DNA of 64,000 nucleotides from Pandoraea sputorum (GTDB lineage: Bacteria; Pseudomonadota; Gammaproteobacteria; Burkholderiales; Burkholderiaceae): contig NZ_CP010431.2 of assembly GCF_000814845.2 (NCBI RefSeq), forward strand, positions 4,836,001-4,900,000, given 5' to 3'. Numbering within the stretch: position 1 is the first letter of the stretch; each line of letters opens with the position of its first letter. Positions 1-8,422 of the stretch are shown here, piece after piece. The notes below the pieces were generated by a model. It saw nothing but the letters and a program-made list of their open reading frames with translations, did no database searches and was not told the DNA's origin. The position numbers and the translations under genes were made by a program.

Positions 1-1
1 C

Positions 2-1888
2 TATCTGGCTGCGGCCGTCATCGTCGTGCCGCTGTCCCGCGCGCTCGGTCTCGGTGCGATCATCGGCTACCTCGCTGCCGGGATCGCCATCGGCCCGTGG
101 GGCCTCGGCCTCGTCTCGCGTGTGGAAGACGTTTTGCACTTTGCCGAGTTCGGCGTGGTGCTGATGTTGTTCCTCGTCGGCCTCGAACTGGAACCACGCC
201 GCCTGTGGAGCTTGCGACGGCCGATCTTCGGTTGGGGCTCGGCACAGGTCATCGGGTGCGCCGTGTTGCTGTTTGCAGCGGGTGTCGCCCTCGGTGCACC
301 GTGGCGCATCGCGCTCGTCGCCGCGCTCGGTCTTGCACTGTCCTCCACCGCTATTGCGTTGCAGGTGATGGCCGAGCGCAACATGCTCGCCACCGCCAGC
401 GGTCAGGCGGGCTTCTCGATTCTGCTGTTCCAGGACGTCGCCGCGATTCCGATTCTCGCGTTGCTGCCGCTGCTCGCCGACTCGGTCGACAGCCATGCGC
501 TCACGGGTACGGAGCGCGCACTCGAAGCCCTGAAAATCGTCGGCGTGATTGCCGCCATCATTCTCGGCGGCCGTCTCGCATTGCGTCCGCTGCTGCGCTG
601 GATTGCCAACAGCAAGACGCCCGAAATCTTCACGGCGGCAGCGTTGTTGCTGGTCGTCGCCATCGCGACGCTGATGCAACTGGTCGGCTTGTCGATGGCG
701 CTCGGCGCCTTCCTCGCAGGCGTGCTGCTCGCGGAAAGCGAATACCGGCGCGAACTCGAAACCGACATCGAGCCGTTCAAGGGACTGCTGCTGGGGTTGT
801 TCTTCATCGCCGTGGGCATGAGCATCGACTTCGGCGTGCTGATGGCACAACCGCTACGTATGCTTGCCGTCGTGATCGGCTTCATGGCGCTCAAGGGACT
901 CGCGATCTACAGTCTGTCGCGTCTGATGCAGTTGCCGTATCAGGAGCGCCCGATCTTCACGCTGCTGCTCGCGCAAGGCGGTGAATTCGCCTTCGTGGTG
1001 TTCCAGTCGGCCGGTCCACAGGTGCTGCCGCCTGCGGTGTCGTCGTTCCTGATCGGTGCCGTCGCGCTATCGATGTTGCTCTCACCCCTGCTGCTCGTGG
1101 CCATCGACAAGTGGTTGCTGCCGCGTTACAGCGTGAAGGGATCACCGCGCATGGAGGAAATCTCGGAGCCGCAGTCGGCGAACGTGGTGATCTGCGGGTT
1201 CGGACGTTACGGCCAGATCGTCGGCCGCACGCTGATTCCGCAAGGCGTGTCGGTCACCGTGCTGGATCACGATCCGGACACCATCGAGAGTCTGCGTCAG
1301 TTCGGATTTCGCGTGTTCTACGGCGATGCCACGCGTCTCGACCTGCTCCGAATCGCGGGCGTGGCCAACGCGCGTGCGGTGGTCATCGCAGTGGACGATA
1401 TCGATCAGTCGCTCGAAATCGCCGATCTGATGCGCGAGCATTTCCCCGACGTGCCCGTCATCGCCAGAGCGCGCAACGTCGGACACTTGTTCCAGTTGCG
1501 CGAGCGTGGTGTGAAGCAAGTCGAGCGGGAGGTCTTCGAGTCGTCACTGCGCAGCGCGCGCTCGGTGCTCGAAACACTCGGGTGGCCCGCGTCCGAAGCC
1601 CGTGAAGCGACGATGGCGTTCAGACGCGCCAATTTGCAGTTGACGGACGAAATGTATCCCTCCTACCAGGACCGGAACAAGATGATCGCCACCGCGAAGG
1701 AGGGGCGTCGTCAGTTCGAAGAGCAGATGGCGCGCGAGCGGGCAACGCGTCGCGCGCAGCGACAGGTCACGTTTGGCTGGGACGGCGACAGCGCCCCCGA
1801 AAAAACGCCGGAGCCAGCAAGCGCCGACACCTCAACGTCTCAGGAAAAGACCGCAACATCGCGCGCAGCCGACAAACCTCACGCCTGA
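2..1888 (+). CDS. KefB/KefC-type monovalent cation:proton antiporter (CPA2), 5' partial
   Basis: Inner-membrane cation/H+ antiporter with a cytosolic nucleotide-binding domain. The frame is open to the first base of the window, and the codons before the first in-frame GTG (26) encode the usual family residues YLAAAVIVV. The true start is therefore upstream, and roughly 15 residues are probably missing. The first ~370 residues form about a dozen hydrophobic helices with the family motif GYLAAGIAIGPWGLGL. A TrkA-N Rossmann domain follows (VVICGFGRYGQIVGRTL, then the acidic VTVLDHDPD). The C-terminal ~90 residues are charged and low-complexity. Glutathione-gated K+ efflux is the role known for Kef proteins; whether this one is glutathione-gated cannot be told from sequence. 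No KefF/KefG partner is adjacent. Confidence 0.9.
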   Translation, partial: YLAAAVIVVPLSRALGLGAIIGYLAAGIAIGPWGLGLVSRVEDVLHFAEFGVVLMLFLVGLELEPRRLWSLRRPIFGWGSAQVIGCAVLLFAAGVALGAPWRIALVAALGLALSSTAIALQVMAERNMLATASGQAGFSILLFQDVAAIPILALLPLLADSVDSHALTGTERALEALKIVGVIAAIILGGRLALRPLLRWIANSKTPEIFTAAALLLVVAIATLMQLVGLSMALGAFLAGVLLAESEYRRELETDIEPFKGLLLGLFFIAVGMSIDFGVLMAQPLRMLAVVIGFMALKGLAIYSLSRLMQLPYQERPIFTLLLAQGGEFAFVVFQSAGPQVLPPAVSSFLIGAVALSMLLSPLLLVAIDKWLLPRYSVKGSPRMEEISEPQSANVVICGFGRYGQIVGRTLIPQGVSVTVLDHDPDTIESLRQFGFRVFYGDATRLDLLRIAGVANARAVVIAVDDIDQSLEIADLMREHFPDVPVIARARNVGHLFQLRERGVKQVEREVFESSLRSARSVLETLGWPASEAREATMAFRRANLQLTDEMYPSYQDRNKMIATAKEGRRQFEEQMARERATRRAQRQVTFGWDGDSAPEKTPEPASADTSTSQEKTATSRAADKPHA

Positions 1889-1920
1889 GCGATCGCTCGT
1901 CGAGATCCTGCCATCAGCAA

Positions 1921-1947
1921 CGCACGCTATCGCGTCGATAGCGTGCG
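1921..1947. terminator. Perfect 12-bp hairpin between convergent genes
   Basis: CGCACGCTATCG, loop CGT, CGATAGCGTGCG: a perfect 12-bp stem with a 3-base loop. It lies between the antiporter gene and the convergent gene ending at 1972. There is no T-tract on either side, so it is not a classical intrinsic terminator. It may act as a bidirectional transcript-end structure. Confidence 0.45.
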
Positions 1948-1971
1948 TGCCGAACCGACCAAACCGGACAA

Positions 1972-2397
1972 TCAGTCGAACGGCTTGAAGTGGCCGTCGG
2001 CAGGCACACGAGCGTCGGCGCGCAGACGCGTTTCTGCTTCCACACCGGCGAGTCCACGGTAGTAAAGATGCACGGCGATGGCGGCCGAGTAGCGGCGGAT
2101 TTCCACGAGTGTGAGATGCGCGTGCTCGGCCGACGTGAACATCAGATACGGCGATTCTTCTTCGATCAGCCCGGCGACCTGATGCAGGCCGTGACGGTGC
2201 AGCACTTCCGTGAGTTCGTCGCGGCTGCGGTGCGTGTTCGCGTCGGTGGCCGGGTACATCATGCGCAGCAGCGCGAGCGGATGGTCGGCAACGGCGAGCG
2301 ACAACGCCTGTACGACAGCGTGACTATCGAGAGCCGTAGCCACGGCTTCACCTTCGGGACGATGCTGCGGAAAAAGTTGCTCAAGGGTCAGCGACAT
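1972..2397 (-). CDS. Hypothetical protein, 141 aa
   Basis: I do not recognise this protein. It is predicted soluble, with no signal peptide or membrane segment, and is rich in Ala, Leu and His. It starts MSLTLEQLFPQH and has a helical central part. The coding frame is consistent throughout and the ATG at 2397 is preceded by an A/G-rich stretch on the minus strand. It is transcribed towards the antiporter gene and stands alone. It could be a small regulatory or uncharacterised conserved protein. Confidence 0.6.
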   Translation of the reverse strand: MSLTLEQLFPQHRPEGEAVATALDSHAVVQALSLAVADHPLALLRMMYPATDANTHRSRDELTEVLHRHGLHQVAGLIEEESPYLMFTSAEHAHLTLVEIRRYSAAIAVHLYYRGLAGVEAETRLRADARVPADGHFKPFD

Positions 2398-2728
2398 GAT
2401 GAGTCCATTGCAAGGTAGCTGCGAGAACTGCGACAGCGGCTCTACAGTCTAGTCACGTCTGCGCACGCGATATAGCGCGTCGCGCGAATACCTGCGTTGC
2501 ACGGCCCGCAACAATTACCAAATATTTCATTCGCCGCACTGGCCTTAGCGCCACAACGTCCGCCGCATTGTCATTACCCGTTCGATGACGCAGTTCTATT
2601 GCGCAGTTTCACGTCATGTCCGGCTCTATCTTTTCCGACAGGCTCTGTCAGCACGGGTCGGCGCTGCACGGCGCACGCATCGCGCTTGATGATATGATTT
2701 TCGTCGACGCCGACAGACCTCATACCGA
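2398..2728. other. Intergenic region, 331 bp
   Basis: Divergent intergenic region between the 141-aa hypothetical gene and the ferritin-like gene. It must carry both promoters. I see no convincing ORF, repeat or hairpin in it. It is more AT-rich than its surroundings around 2510-2600. Confidence 0.4.
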
Positions 2729-3649
2729 ATGCGATATCCCGACCAGATGTCCGACACGTTAGCGGCCGCCGTAGCGCAGGCCGACCATGTCATGCGGCAT
2801 TGGCAATACGATGTCGATGGCCCCGTAAAAATTGGTTCGGACTCCCATAAACGCATGTTCTGCCGCATGCTGCTGGAGTCTCACAACCCCTACAAGCCGT
2901 CCGTCATCGAGTGGCCGAAGCTGCCGCCCGACGCGCTCAAACGTCTCACCGCACTACCCATCTGGGACATCGCCGTGCAGACGGAAGGACGCGCATCGAT
3001 TCGCGTCGCGACCTACGCGGCCACGATTCACGACCCGCTGTTGCGTGAAGCCCTCGTCATGGACGGCGAGGAGGAAGCGCGTCACAAGGTCGTGCTCTCC
3101 AAACTCGTCGAAGCCTACGGCATCGAACTCGCCGCCGAGCCGCCCTACCCGCCGCCGAAAGACGCCGAATGGGCGTGGATGAAGACCGGCTTCAGCGAGT
3201 GTATCGACAGCTTCGTGGCCTTCGGTCTGTTCCGCTCGGCGCAGCGCTCCGGTTATTTTCCCGAAGCCTTGGTGGAGACGTTCGAACCGGTGATTCAGGA
3301 AGAAGCACGTCATATTCTCTTTTTCGCGAACTGGGTGGCCTGGTACCGGCGCTCGCTGCCGTTCTGGAAGCGTCCGTGGTTTTACGCGCGGGTCGCGGCC
3401 GTCTGGGTCACGCTGATCTGGGATCGCCTGGCGATCGCGCGCGGCATCGACACCGACGGCGTCGCGCGCGACGCCAACTTTCCCGCGACGGGCACAGCCG
3501 ACATCGGCGAATCGCTCAAGCCGCGTGATCTGATCCTGCTGTGTCTGGAAGAAGACGCCCGGCGCATGGACGGATACGACAAGCGTCTGTTGCGTCCGAC
3601 GTTCGTGCCGAAGCTCGCCCGCATCGCGCTGCGCTTTATGAAAGCCTGA
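2729..3649 (+). CDS. Ferritin-like diiron-domain protein
   Basis: A 306-aa soluble protein with two EEARH motifs in predicted helices (around residues 115-119 and 191-195). These give the two ExxH pairs expected of a carboxylate-bridged diiron four-helix bundle of the ferritin-like/rubrerythrin superfamily. Other acidic residues (E86 and E158) could complete the site. The substrate is unknown; related proteins are oxidases, hydroxylases or oxygen sensors. The C-terminal ~90 residues fall outside the core bundle. ATG at 2729 is used; ATG at 2747 (residue 7) is an alternative, and neither has a strong Shine-Dalgarno. It is monocistronic and followed by an intrinsic terminator. Confidence 0.75.
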   Translation: MRYPDQMSDTLAAAVAQADHVMRHWQYDVDGPVKIGSDSHKRMFCRMLLESHNPYKPSVIEWPKLPPDALKRLTALPIWDIAVQTEGRASIRVATYAATIHDPLLREALVMDGEEEARHKVVLSKLVEAYGIELAAEPPYPPPKDAEWAWMKTGFSECIDSFVAFGLFRSAQRSGYFPEALVETFEPVIQEEARHILFFANWVAWYRRSLPFWKRPWFYARVAAVWVTLIWDRLAIARGIDTDGVARDANFPATGTADIGESLKPRDLILLCLEEDARRMDGYDKRLLRPTFVPKLARIALRFMKA

Positions 3650-3693
3650 CGAACGCCTCACTCATCGACGCGTTGCGACGGATCGCAAACACA

Positions 3694-3731
3694 AAAAAGC
3701 CGTCCCGGGCATCACACCCGGGACGGCTTTT
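3694..3731. terminator. Bidirectional intrinsic terminator
   Basis: Perfect stem AAAAGCCGTCCCGGG / CCCGGGACGGCTTTT with a 7-base loop. It has A-runs and T-runs on both sides. It sits between the ferritin-like gene (+) and the convergent DUF4148 gene (-) and can serve both. Confidence 0.85.
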
Positions 3732-3770
3732 GACCTTTCTACTACTGCGGCGATATCAGCCGCGCGGCGA

Positions 3771-4181
3771 TCAGCTGCCTTGGAACTCGTCCAGTTGGCC
3801 AGCAGCGCGGGCACGAGCCAGCTCTTGCTTGACGTCGGCGCGCGACACGCTCGAGCCTTGGGCGACGGCTGCAACCGGGTAGTCCTGGTCGTTTTGTGCC
3901 ATCAGGCCCTCAGCACGGGCTTGCGCCAGTTCCGTCTTCACTTCGGCGCGGGTCTTGCTCTCACCCGAGGCAACGTACACCGGATAGTCGGCGTCGCCTT
4001 GCGGGATCAGGCCGTTGGCGCGAGCCTGAGCCAGATCGGCTTGCACGGCAGCACGCGTGAGCGGCTGGCCTTGCGAAGCGATTTCGGGATAGTTGTTGCC
4101 GTTTTCGGCAGCGTTGCTAGCAACGGCGCCAAGGGAGGCCACAGCGGCGATAAGTGCGATTGCGATGTTCTTGCGGTTCAT
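3771..4181 (-). CDS. DUF4148 secreted protein
   Basis: A 136-aa exported protein. It has an N-terminal signal peptide (MNRKNIAIALIAAVASLGAV, cleaved near the SNAAEN region). Three copies of an about 35-residue module of the form TRAxVxxELAQARAxGL follow, which is typical of the DUF4148 family common in Burkholderiaceae. I chose the ATG at 4181, not the in-frame ATG at 4199, because AGGAG lies 9 bases upstream of it. Function is unknown and a periplasmic location is expected. It is monocistronic. Confidence 0.85.
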   Translation of the reverse strand: MNRKNIAIALIAAVASLGAVASNAAENGNNYPEIASQGQPLTRAAVQADLAQARANGLIPQGDADYPVYVASGESKTRAEVKTELAQARAEGLMAQNDQDYPVAAVAQGSSVSRADVKQELARARAAGQLDEFQGS

Positions 4182-4346
4182 TTTCCTAACTCCTGTCATG
4201 TTGCGACGACTTTGTTTTGAATTGCGCCGTCGATGGAAAGAAGTCTAGAACTCGCGCATGCAATGAAAAACGCGATATTTGTCGAGGAACTATTGCGTCT
4301 TTTGATGAGAATTAATGCACTGAATTGGTGCGAAGCCGAAACGCGA

Positions 4347-4387
4347 AACGCCGCTGCCGCCGGTCGAATCCGGTGGACAGCGGCGTT
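4347..4387 (-). terminator. Likely terminator hairpin downstream of SRPBCC gene
   Basis: Inverted repeat AACGCCGCTG / CAGCGGCGTT enclosing a smaller hairpin. It lies just 3' of the SRPBCC gene on the minus strand and is followed by a moderately T-rich stretch. The T-run is weak. Confidence 0.5.
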
Positions 4388-4427
4388 GTAAGGGTCGGAA
4401 GACGTTGGCGAGACGTCTCCGAAATCG

Positions 4428-5375
4428 TTAGTCCGTGAGCGATGCGCCGAGTGCGTCGAGCAGGAAGTTCGTGCCTCGCTCGCGCGAACCCGCATCGTCG
4501 TAACCGTCCAGAAACGCGCCCTGTTCGGTCATGACGAGATGCGTGCCGCCATCGCGTGCCTTGATCTCGATGGTCGCGACCGACACCGAGATCTTGCGCG
4601 TGTCCAGATGCATCTCGTACGCATAGACGACACGCGTATCCGGCACAACGTCGTAGTAGAGCGCATCGAAGGTCGAGACCATGCCATTCGGCCATTTGCC
4701 TTTTGCGACTTCGCGTCCACCGGGGCGCACGTCCATCGTGCGTTCGATCAGCGTCAGCCCTTCGCTGCGCGCAAACCAGCGGTCCTTCGCTTCGCGCTCG
4801 GCCAGCGCACGGAACACGCGCGCGGGCGATGCCGGGTACTGACGCTCGATACGGAACGTGCCGTGCACGACGCTACGCTGCGTTGGCGCTTCGGCTTCCT
4901 TCATGACTTCGCGTCCCAGCTTGTCGAGCGTTTGCGTCCATCCCTGCCCTGCACCTTCCGGCATCCATGCGAAGGCGGGGTCGAGCACCGTATAGCGTTG
5001 CTCGACGTCGAGCTGCGTGCCTTGCGCCACATCGGTAAAGCTCGCCGTGGTGAGCGCGCTGAACAATGCGTGGCCCTTCTCGTCGGTCACTTTCATGTCG
5101 ATGACCAGACGCTTCGGCGCATCGACTTCGACGAAACGCCCGCGAATCCAGTGCGACTCGCCTTCGGGAGACTGCATACGCAGATCGAAAGCGCCGCCCT
5201 CGCGAGCATCGATCTGCGCTTCGGGCACCGTGTAACCGGTCGGGCAGAACCAGCGCTTGACGGCGTCGGTCGAGGTCCATGCGCGAAACACCACGTCGCG
5301 GGCTACGGCGTACGTGCGGCCAACGGTGAGCGGACGCGTTTGCGTGCTCGCTTTTGCTTCACTTGCTGTCGTCAT
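4428..5375 (-). CDS. Tandem SRPBCC/AHSA1-domain protein
   Basis: A 315-aa soluble protein made of two consecutive START-like (AHSA1/polyketide cyclase type) domains, about residues 18-150 and 165-315. Each begins with the typical pattern: xxRTYAVARDVVFRAWTS in the first, and RIERQYPASPARVFRALA in the second. The family binds hydrophobic ligands in a helix-grip fold; the ligand here is unknown. Its start overlaps the end of the ArsR gene by 17 bp, so the two are translationally linked. ArsR plus SRPBCC is a very common bacterial pair. Two domains in one protein is less usual than the single-domain form. Confidence 0.85.
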   Translation of the reverse strand: MTTASEAKASTQTRPLTVGRTYAVARDVVFRAWTSTDAVKRWFCPTGYTVPEAQIDAREGGAFDLRMQSPEGESHWIRGRFVEVDAPKRLVIDMKVTDEKGHALFSALTTASFTDVAQGTQLDVEQRYTVLDPAFAWMPEGAGQGWTQTLDKLGREVMKEAEAPTQRSVVHGTFRIERQYPASPARVFRALAEREAKDRWFARSEGLTLIERTMDVRPGGREVAKGKWPNGMVSTFDALYYDVVPDTRVVYAYEMHLDTRKISVSVATIEIKARDGGTHLVMTEQGAFLDGYDDAGSRERGTNFLLDALGASLTD

Positions 5376-5715
5376 GAAGGTCTCCTTCGGGCGGCAGGCT
5401 GGCCAGATACTCGCCCAATCGGTCGAGATGGCCCTCCCACTCGTGACGGCGCTGGTTGATCCATCGCTCTGCGAGGCTCAGCGCCTGAGGTTCGATCCGG
5501 CACGTGCGCACACGTCCCGCCTTTTCCGTTCGCACCAACCCCGCACTCTCCAGCACGGACAGGTGCTGCATGACCGCCTGCAACGACATCGACAAGGGCT
5601 GCGCAAGCGCGCTCACCGACGCCGGCCCCTGCGCGAGACGCACGAGCATCGCTCGGCGAGAGGCGTCGGCCAGTGCCTGAAAAGTCAGATCGAGGGTGTT
5701 GTCATGGTCAAGCAT
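5359..5715 (-). CDS. ArsR-family winged-helix repressor
   Basis: A 118-aa transcriptional regulator. The wHTH lies near residues 10-75: LADASRRAMLVRLAQGPASV, then QAVMQHLSVLESAGLVRTEK. The metal-binding CxC motif of metal sensors is absent, so it probably does not sense metals. The start at 5715 (MLDHDNTLDL) matches the usual family N-terminus; an upstream extension would run through the promoter. It is the first gene of the operon with the SRPBCC protein and is probably autoregulated through the palindrome directly upstream. Confidence 0.85.
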   Translation of the reverse strand: MLDHDNTLDLTFQALADASRRAMLVRLAQGPASVSALAQPLSMSLQAVMQHLSVLESAGLVRTEKAGRVRTCRIEPQALSLAERWINQRRHEWEGHLDRLGEYLASLPPEGDLHDDSK

Positions 5716-5722
5716 GTGCTTG

Positions 5723-5763
5723 AGTATAGTCGCGTTAAATACTAAAGCAAGAACTTTAGTATT
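5723..5763 (-). promoter_or_regulatory. ArsR promoter with overlapping perfect operator palindrome
   Basis: A perfect 10-bp inverted repeat, AATACTAAAG-N6-CTTTAGTATT, spans 5738-5763. On the minus strand a -35-like TTGCTT (5745-5750) lies inside it. A -10-like TATACT (5723-5728) follows after 16 bases. Transcription would begin only a base or two before the ATG at 5715, so the mRNA may be leaderless. Confidence 0.6.
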
Positions 5764-5826
5764 AATTTTTTCGGGAAAGACTTCGGCGACCCGCTCCATC
5801 TCCCGGCCGCCGAGGACTCAGACGGT

Positions 5827-6738
5827 TCAGGTGATGATGTGGTGCTCGCGCGCCCGCACTTGCGCCGTGTGCTGGCGATGCAGGATTTCCCACAGCGATT
5901 GCTCGATCGTCTCGGACATGGCGTCGAGCGCCAGATCGTTCGCTTCCAGACCGAATGGCTCCTCGATCTCGGCGCTCACCGCTTCGAGCGCGAAGAACGT
6001 GTACGAGATGAAGGCGACGATCACGGGCGTCATCGGTCCGATGGAGTCGACCAGCCCGAATGGCAGCAGCAGACTGTAGAGGTACGTCACGCGGTGCAGA
6101 ATCACGCCGTACGTGAACGGAATCGGCGTGGTGGCAATGCGTTCGCAGCCGCCGATGGCTTCGCCGAGGCGGTCCAGATGCATCTCCATCACCTGTGCCA
6201 GCGGCGCTTCGATCTGCCCGCGCATGCGGCGCTCGCGCAGCCACTCGCCCGCCATCAGCAAGAGGGTGATCGGCTTGAACTGCTTGCGCTTGAGGCACGC
6301 CACGTCTTCCTTATCGAGCAGACGCTCGAAGTCGGCGCGCGGGTCCGTACCGCGCAACTGGTGGCGCATACCGTGCACGAAGGCGATGAGATAAGCGACG
6401 AAGCGCGGCGAATCGGAGGTATCCGACACAAGCGTCATCGACTGACGGGACAGCGCCCGCGTCTCGTTGAGCACACTGCCCCAGAGCACACGGGCTTCCC
6501 AGTAGCGGGCGTAGCTGGTGGTATTGCGGAAGCCGAGAAAGATCGCGAGCGTAATGCCGATCAGCGAGAACGGGATAAACGTGAGCGGGATCTTCCATTC
6601 GAAGATGCGCCCGTGCGCGAGCGTAACGACAACCGAAATGATCGTGGTGAAGATGAGCTGCGGAGCGATCTTGGGCAAGATCGAGCCACGCACGACGAAC
6701 AGCATGCGCAGCCAATGCAGATTGGGACGGACGATCAT
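5827..6738 (-). CDS. Bestrophin-family (UPF0187) membrane protein
   Basis: A 303-aa inner-membrane protein of the bacterial bestrophin-like family, whose known members form pentameric ion channels. It begins MIVRPNLHWLRML, with the family-typical sequences PLTFIPFSLIGITLAIFLGF and FRNTTSYARYWEAR. Four hydrophobic segments lie near residues 30-50, 60-80, 200-225 and 230-250. The ATG at 6738 fits family starts better than the TTG at 6759. Substrate and physiological role are unknown. It stands alone next to the ArsR operon. Confidence 0.85.
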   Translation of the reverse strand: MIVRPNLHWLRMLFVVRGSILPKIAPQLIFTTIISVVVTLAHGRIFEWKIPLTFIPFSLIGITLAIFLGFRNTTSYARYWEARVLWGSVLNETRALSRQSMTLVSDTSDSPRFVAYLIAFVHGMRHQLRGTDPRADFERLLDKEDVACLKRKQFKPITLLLMAGEWLRERRMRGQIEAPLAQVMEMHLDRLGEAIGGCERIATTPIPFTYGVILHRVTYLYSLLLPFGLVDSIGPMTPVIVAFISYTFFALEAVSAEIEEPFGLEANDLALDAMSETIEQSLWEILHRQHTAQVRAREHHIIT

Positions 6739-6924
6739 GATGACGAATGGCGCTCGCAAGCGCTGAGAAACCGGCTGTGGGGGTAGCCGTTGGGGCCGGA
6801 TGATACGCCGATATTTGCGTCATTGAAATGGTTGCAACCGATTGCAACATCGCTGTTCGGCCCGTCCCCGCTTCGTGAGAATGCTGATACGCCGTCTTGG
6901 CGTACCTCTGGGTCAATAACGATC

Positions 6925-7353
6925 ATGAACGTCCCACACACGACTTCTCGCAAACAACTCGCCGGTCGCCCCGGCAAGCCCCGCGGACTGGCCGCGATTG
7001 CCCTGCTCGCCGGACTGGCGGGCGTGATCGGCAGCCTGTCGGGTTGCGTGGTCGAGCCGCCGCGCCCGGCTCCGGCCGCCCGTGTCGTCGTCGAACAGGA
7101 CCCGCACACCGTGGCCGTGCAGCGCCGTGAGCAGATCGACCGTCGCATCGGCAACGAGTCGCGCGACATCGACAACCACGTGAATCAGGGCTATTACCCG
7201 CCGCCGCGTGGATACGATCTGCATCGTCGCCTCGACGCCATTGCGCAGGAAGCACGCGACATGGCCGCACAGCACGGTGGCGGATTGTCGCCGGACGAAC
7301 AACGCGCGCTCAATCAGGAGCTCGACCAGATGCATCGCATGATCGCCGGTTGA
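6925..7353 (+). CDS. Small outer-membrane-type lipoprotein
   Basis: A 142-aa putative lipoprotein with a basic N-terminus, a hydrophobic stretch and a lipobox SLSGC at about residues 34-38. The mature part is proline-rich at first, then charged and helical (RREQIDRRIGNESRDIDNHV, later DEQRALNQELDQMH). I do not recognise a named family. The ATG at 6925 is chosen because it gives a proper signal peptide; the upstream in-frame extension does not. A terminator follows. Confidence 0.7.
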   Translation: MNVPHTTSRKQLAGRPGKPRGLAAIALLAGLAGVIGSLSGCVVEPPRPAPAARVVVEQDPHTVAVQRREQIDRRIGNESRDIDNHVNQGYYPPPRGYDLHRRLDAIAQEARDMAAQHGGGLSPDEQRALNQELDQMHRMIAG

Positions 7354-7391
7354 TCGGAAGAACGCGCCCGTCGAGTCTGCAACGACCAACG

Positions 7392-7428
7392 AAAACGCCC
7401 GTCAGGCACGATGCCGACGGGCGCTTTT
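7392..7428. terminator. Bidirectional intrinsic terminator
   Basis: Stem CGCCCGTC / GACGGGCG with flanking A-run and T-run. It lies between the lipoprotein gene (+) and the convergent mmsB (-). Confidence 0.8.
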
Positions 7429-7461
7429 CCCTTCGCGCATCTCACTCGATGCGCGAAGGCG

Positions 7462-8391
7462 TTACTTCACATTCAGTGCCTGCGCCAGTGTGACCGGGTC
7501 CTGGAAAATGCTCGAAAAATCGAGCCCGCCGTGCCCGTTTGCGCGGTGCACTTCGAAGATACGGCGCGCGAGATCGCCTAGCGGCGTCGCCACGTCGCTC
7601 GACTCGGCCGCACCGTGCGCGAGACGCAAGTCCTTCGCCATCAGATCGGTCGCGAAACCGCCGGTGTACCCGCGCGACGACGCCGCATTCTCCATCACGC
7701 CCGGGCAGGGGTTATAAACCTCCAGCGTCCAGTTACGCCCGGAGCTTTGCTGCATCACCGCCGAGAGTACTTTCGGGTCGAGACCGTTCGCAATGCCCAG
7801 CCGCAGCGCCTCGCTCGTGCCCGCCATCAAAATACCCAGCAGCATGTTGTTGCACAGCTTGAGCGTCTGCCCTGCGCCGAGCGGGCCGCCGTGGTGGATT
7901 GCGCGTCCCATGTTGCCCAGCAGCGGGCGCATGCGCTCTACAAGCGCCGCGTCGCCGCCGACCATGAAAGTCAGCGTGCCCGCCGCCGCACCTGCCGTGC
8001 CGCCCGAAACCGGTGCATCGAGCAGCAAGGTACCGGGCCGCGCAAGCTTCGCCAGTTGACGCGGAATCTCCGGCGGCACCGTGCTGCTGTCGATCAGCAC
8101 AGCGTCCGGTGTCGCGTTTGCCAGCACCCCCTCGGGGCCGTCGTACGCCGCAAGCACATGCTCGCCCGCGGGCAACATGGTGATGACGACCTGCGCGTCG
8201 CGCACCGCATCGGCAATCGATGTCGCCGCGCGGCCACCGGCTGCGGCAAGTCGCTCCACCGCTTCGCCGGACAGGTCGAAGCCGCGCACGGCGTGTCCGG
8301 CTTTCACCAGATTCGCCGCCATCGGACCGCCCATGTTGCCCAGGCCGATGAACGCCACGCGCAGCGTCCCTTGTTGAGTTTCCGTAGCCAT
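7462..8391 (-). CDS. mmsB: 3-hydroxyisobutyrate dehydrogenase
   Basis: A 309-aa NAD(P)-dependent beta-hydroxyacid dehydrogenase that oxidises 3-hydroxyisobutyrate to methylmalonate semialdehyde in valine catabolism. The N-terminal Rossmann motif is VAFIGLGNMGGPMAANLVKA. The substrate motif is DAPVSGGTAGAAAGTL, and the catalytic lysine lies in GAGQTLKLCNNM. The length is normal for the family. It lies 31 bp downstream of mmsA on the same strand, which supports the assignment over related tartronate-semialdehyde reductases. Confidence 0.93.
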   Translation of the reverse strand: MATETQQGTLRVAFIGLGNMGGPMAANLVKAGHAVRGFDLSGEAVERLAAAGGRAATSIADAVRDAQVVITMLPAGEHVLAAYDGPEGVLANATPDAVLIDSSTVPPEIPRQLAKLARPGTLLLDAPVSGGTAGAAAGTLTFMVGGDAALVERMRPLLGNMGRAIHHGGPLGAGQTLKLCNNMLLGILMAGTSEALRLGIANGLDPKVLSAVMQQSSGRNWTLEVYNPCPGVMENAASSRGYTGGFATDLMAKDLRLAHGAAESSDVATPLGDLARRIFEVHRANGHGGLDFSSIFQDPVTLAQALNVK

Positions 8392-8422
8392 CGTCTGTCT
8401 CCGAAATCCGTGGAAGGGTGCG

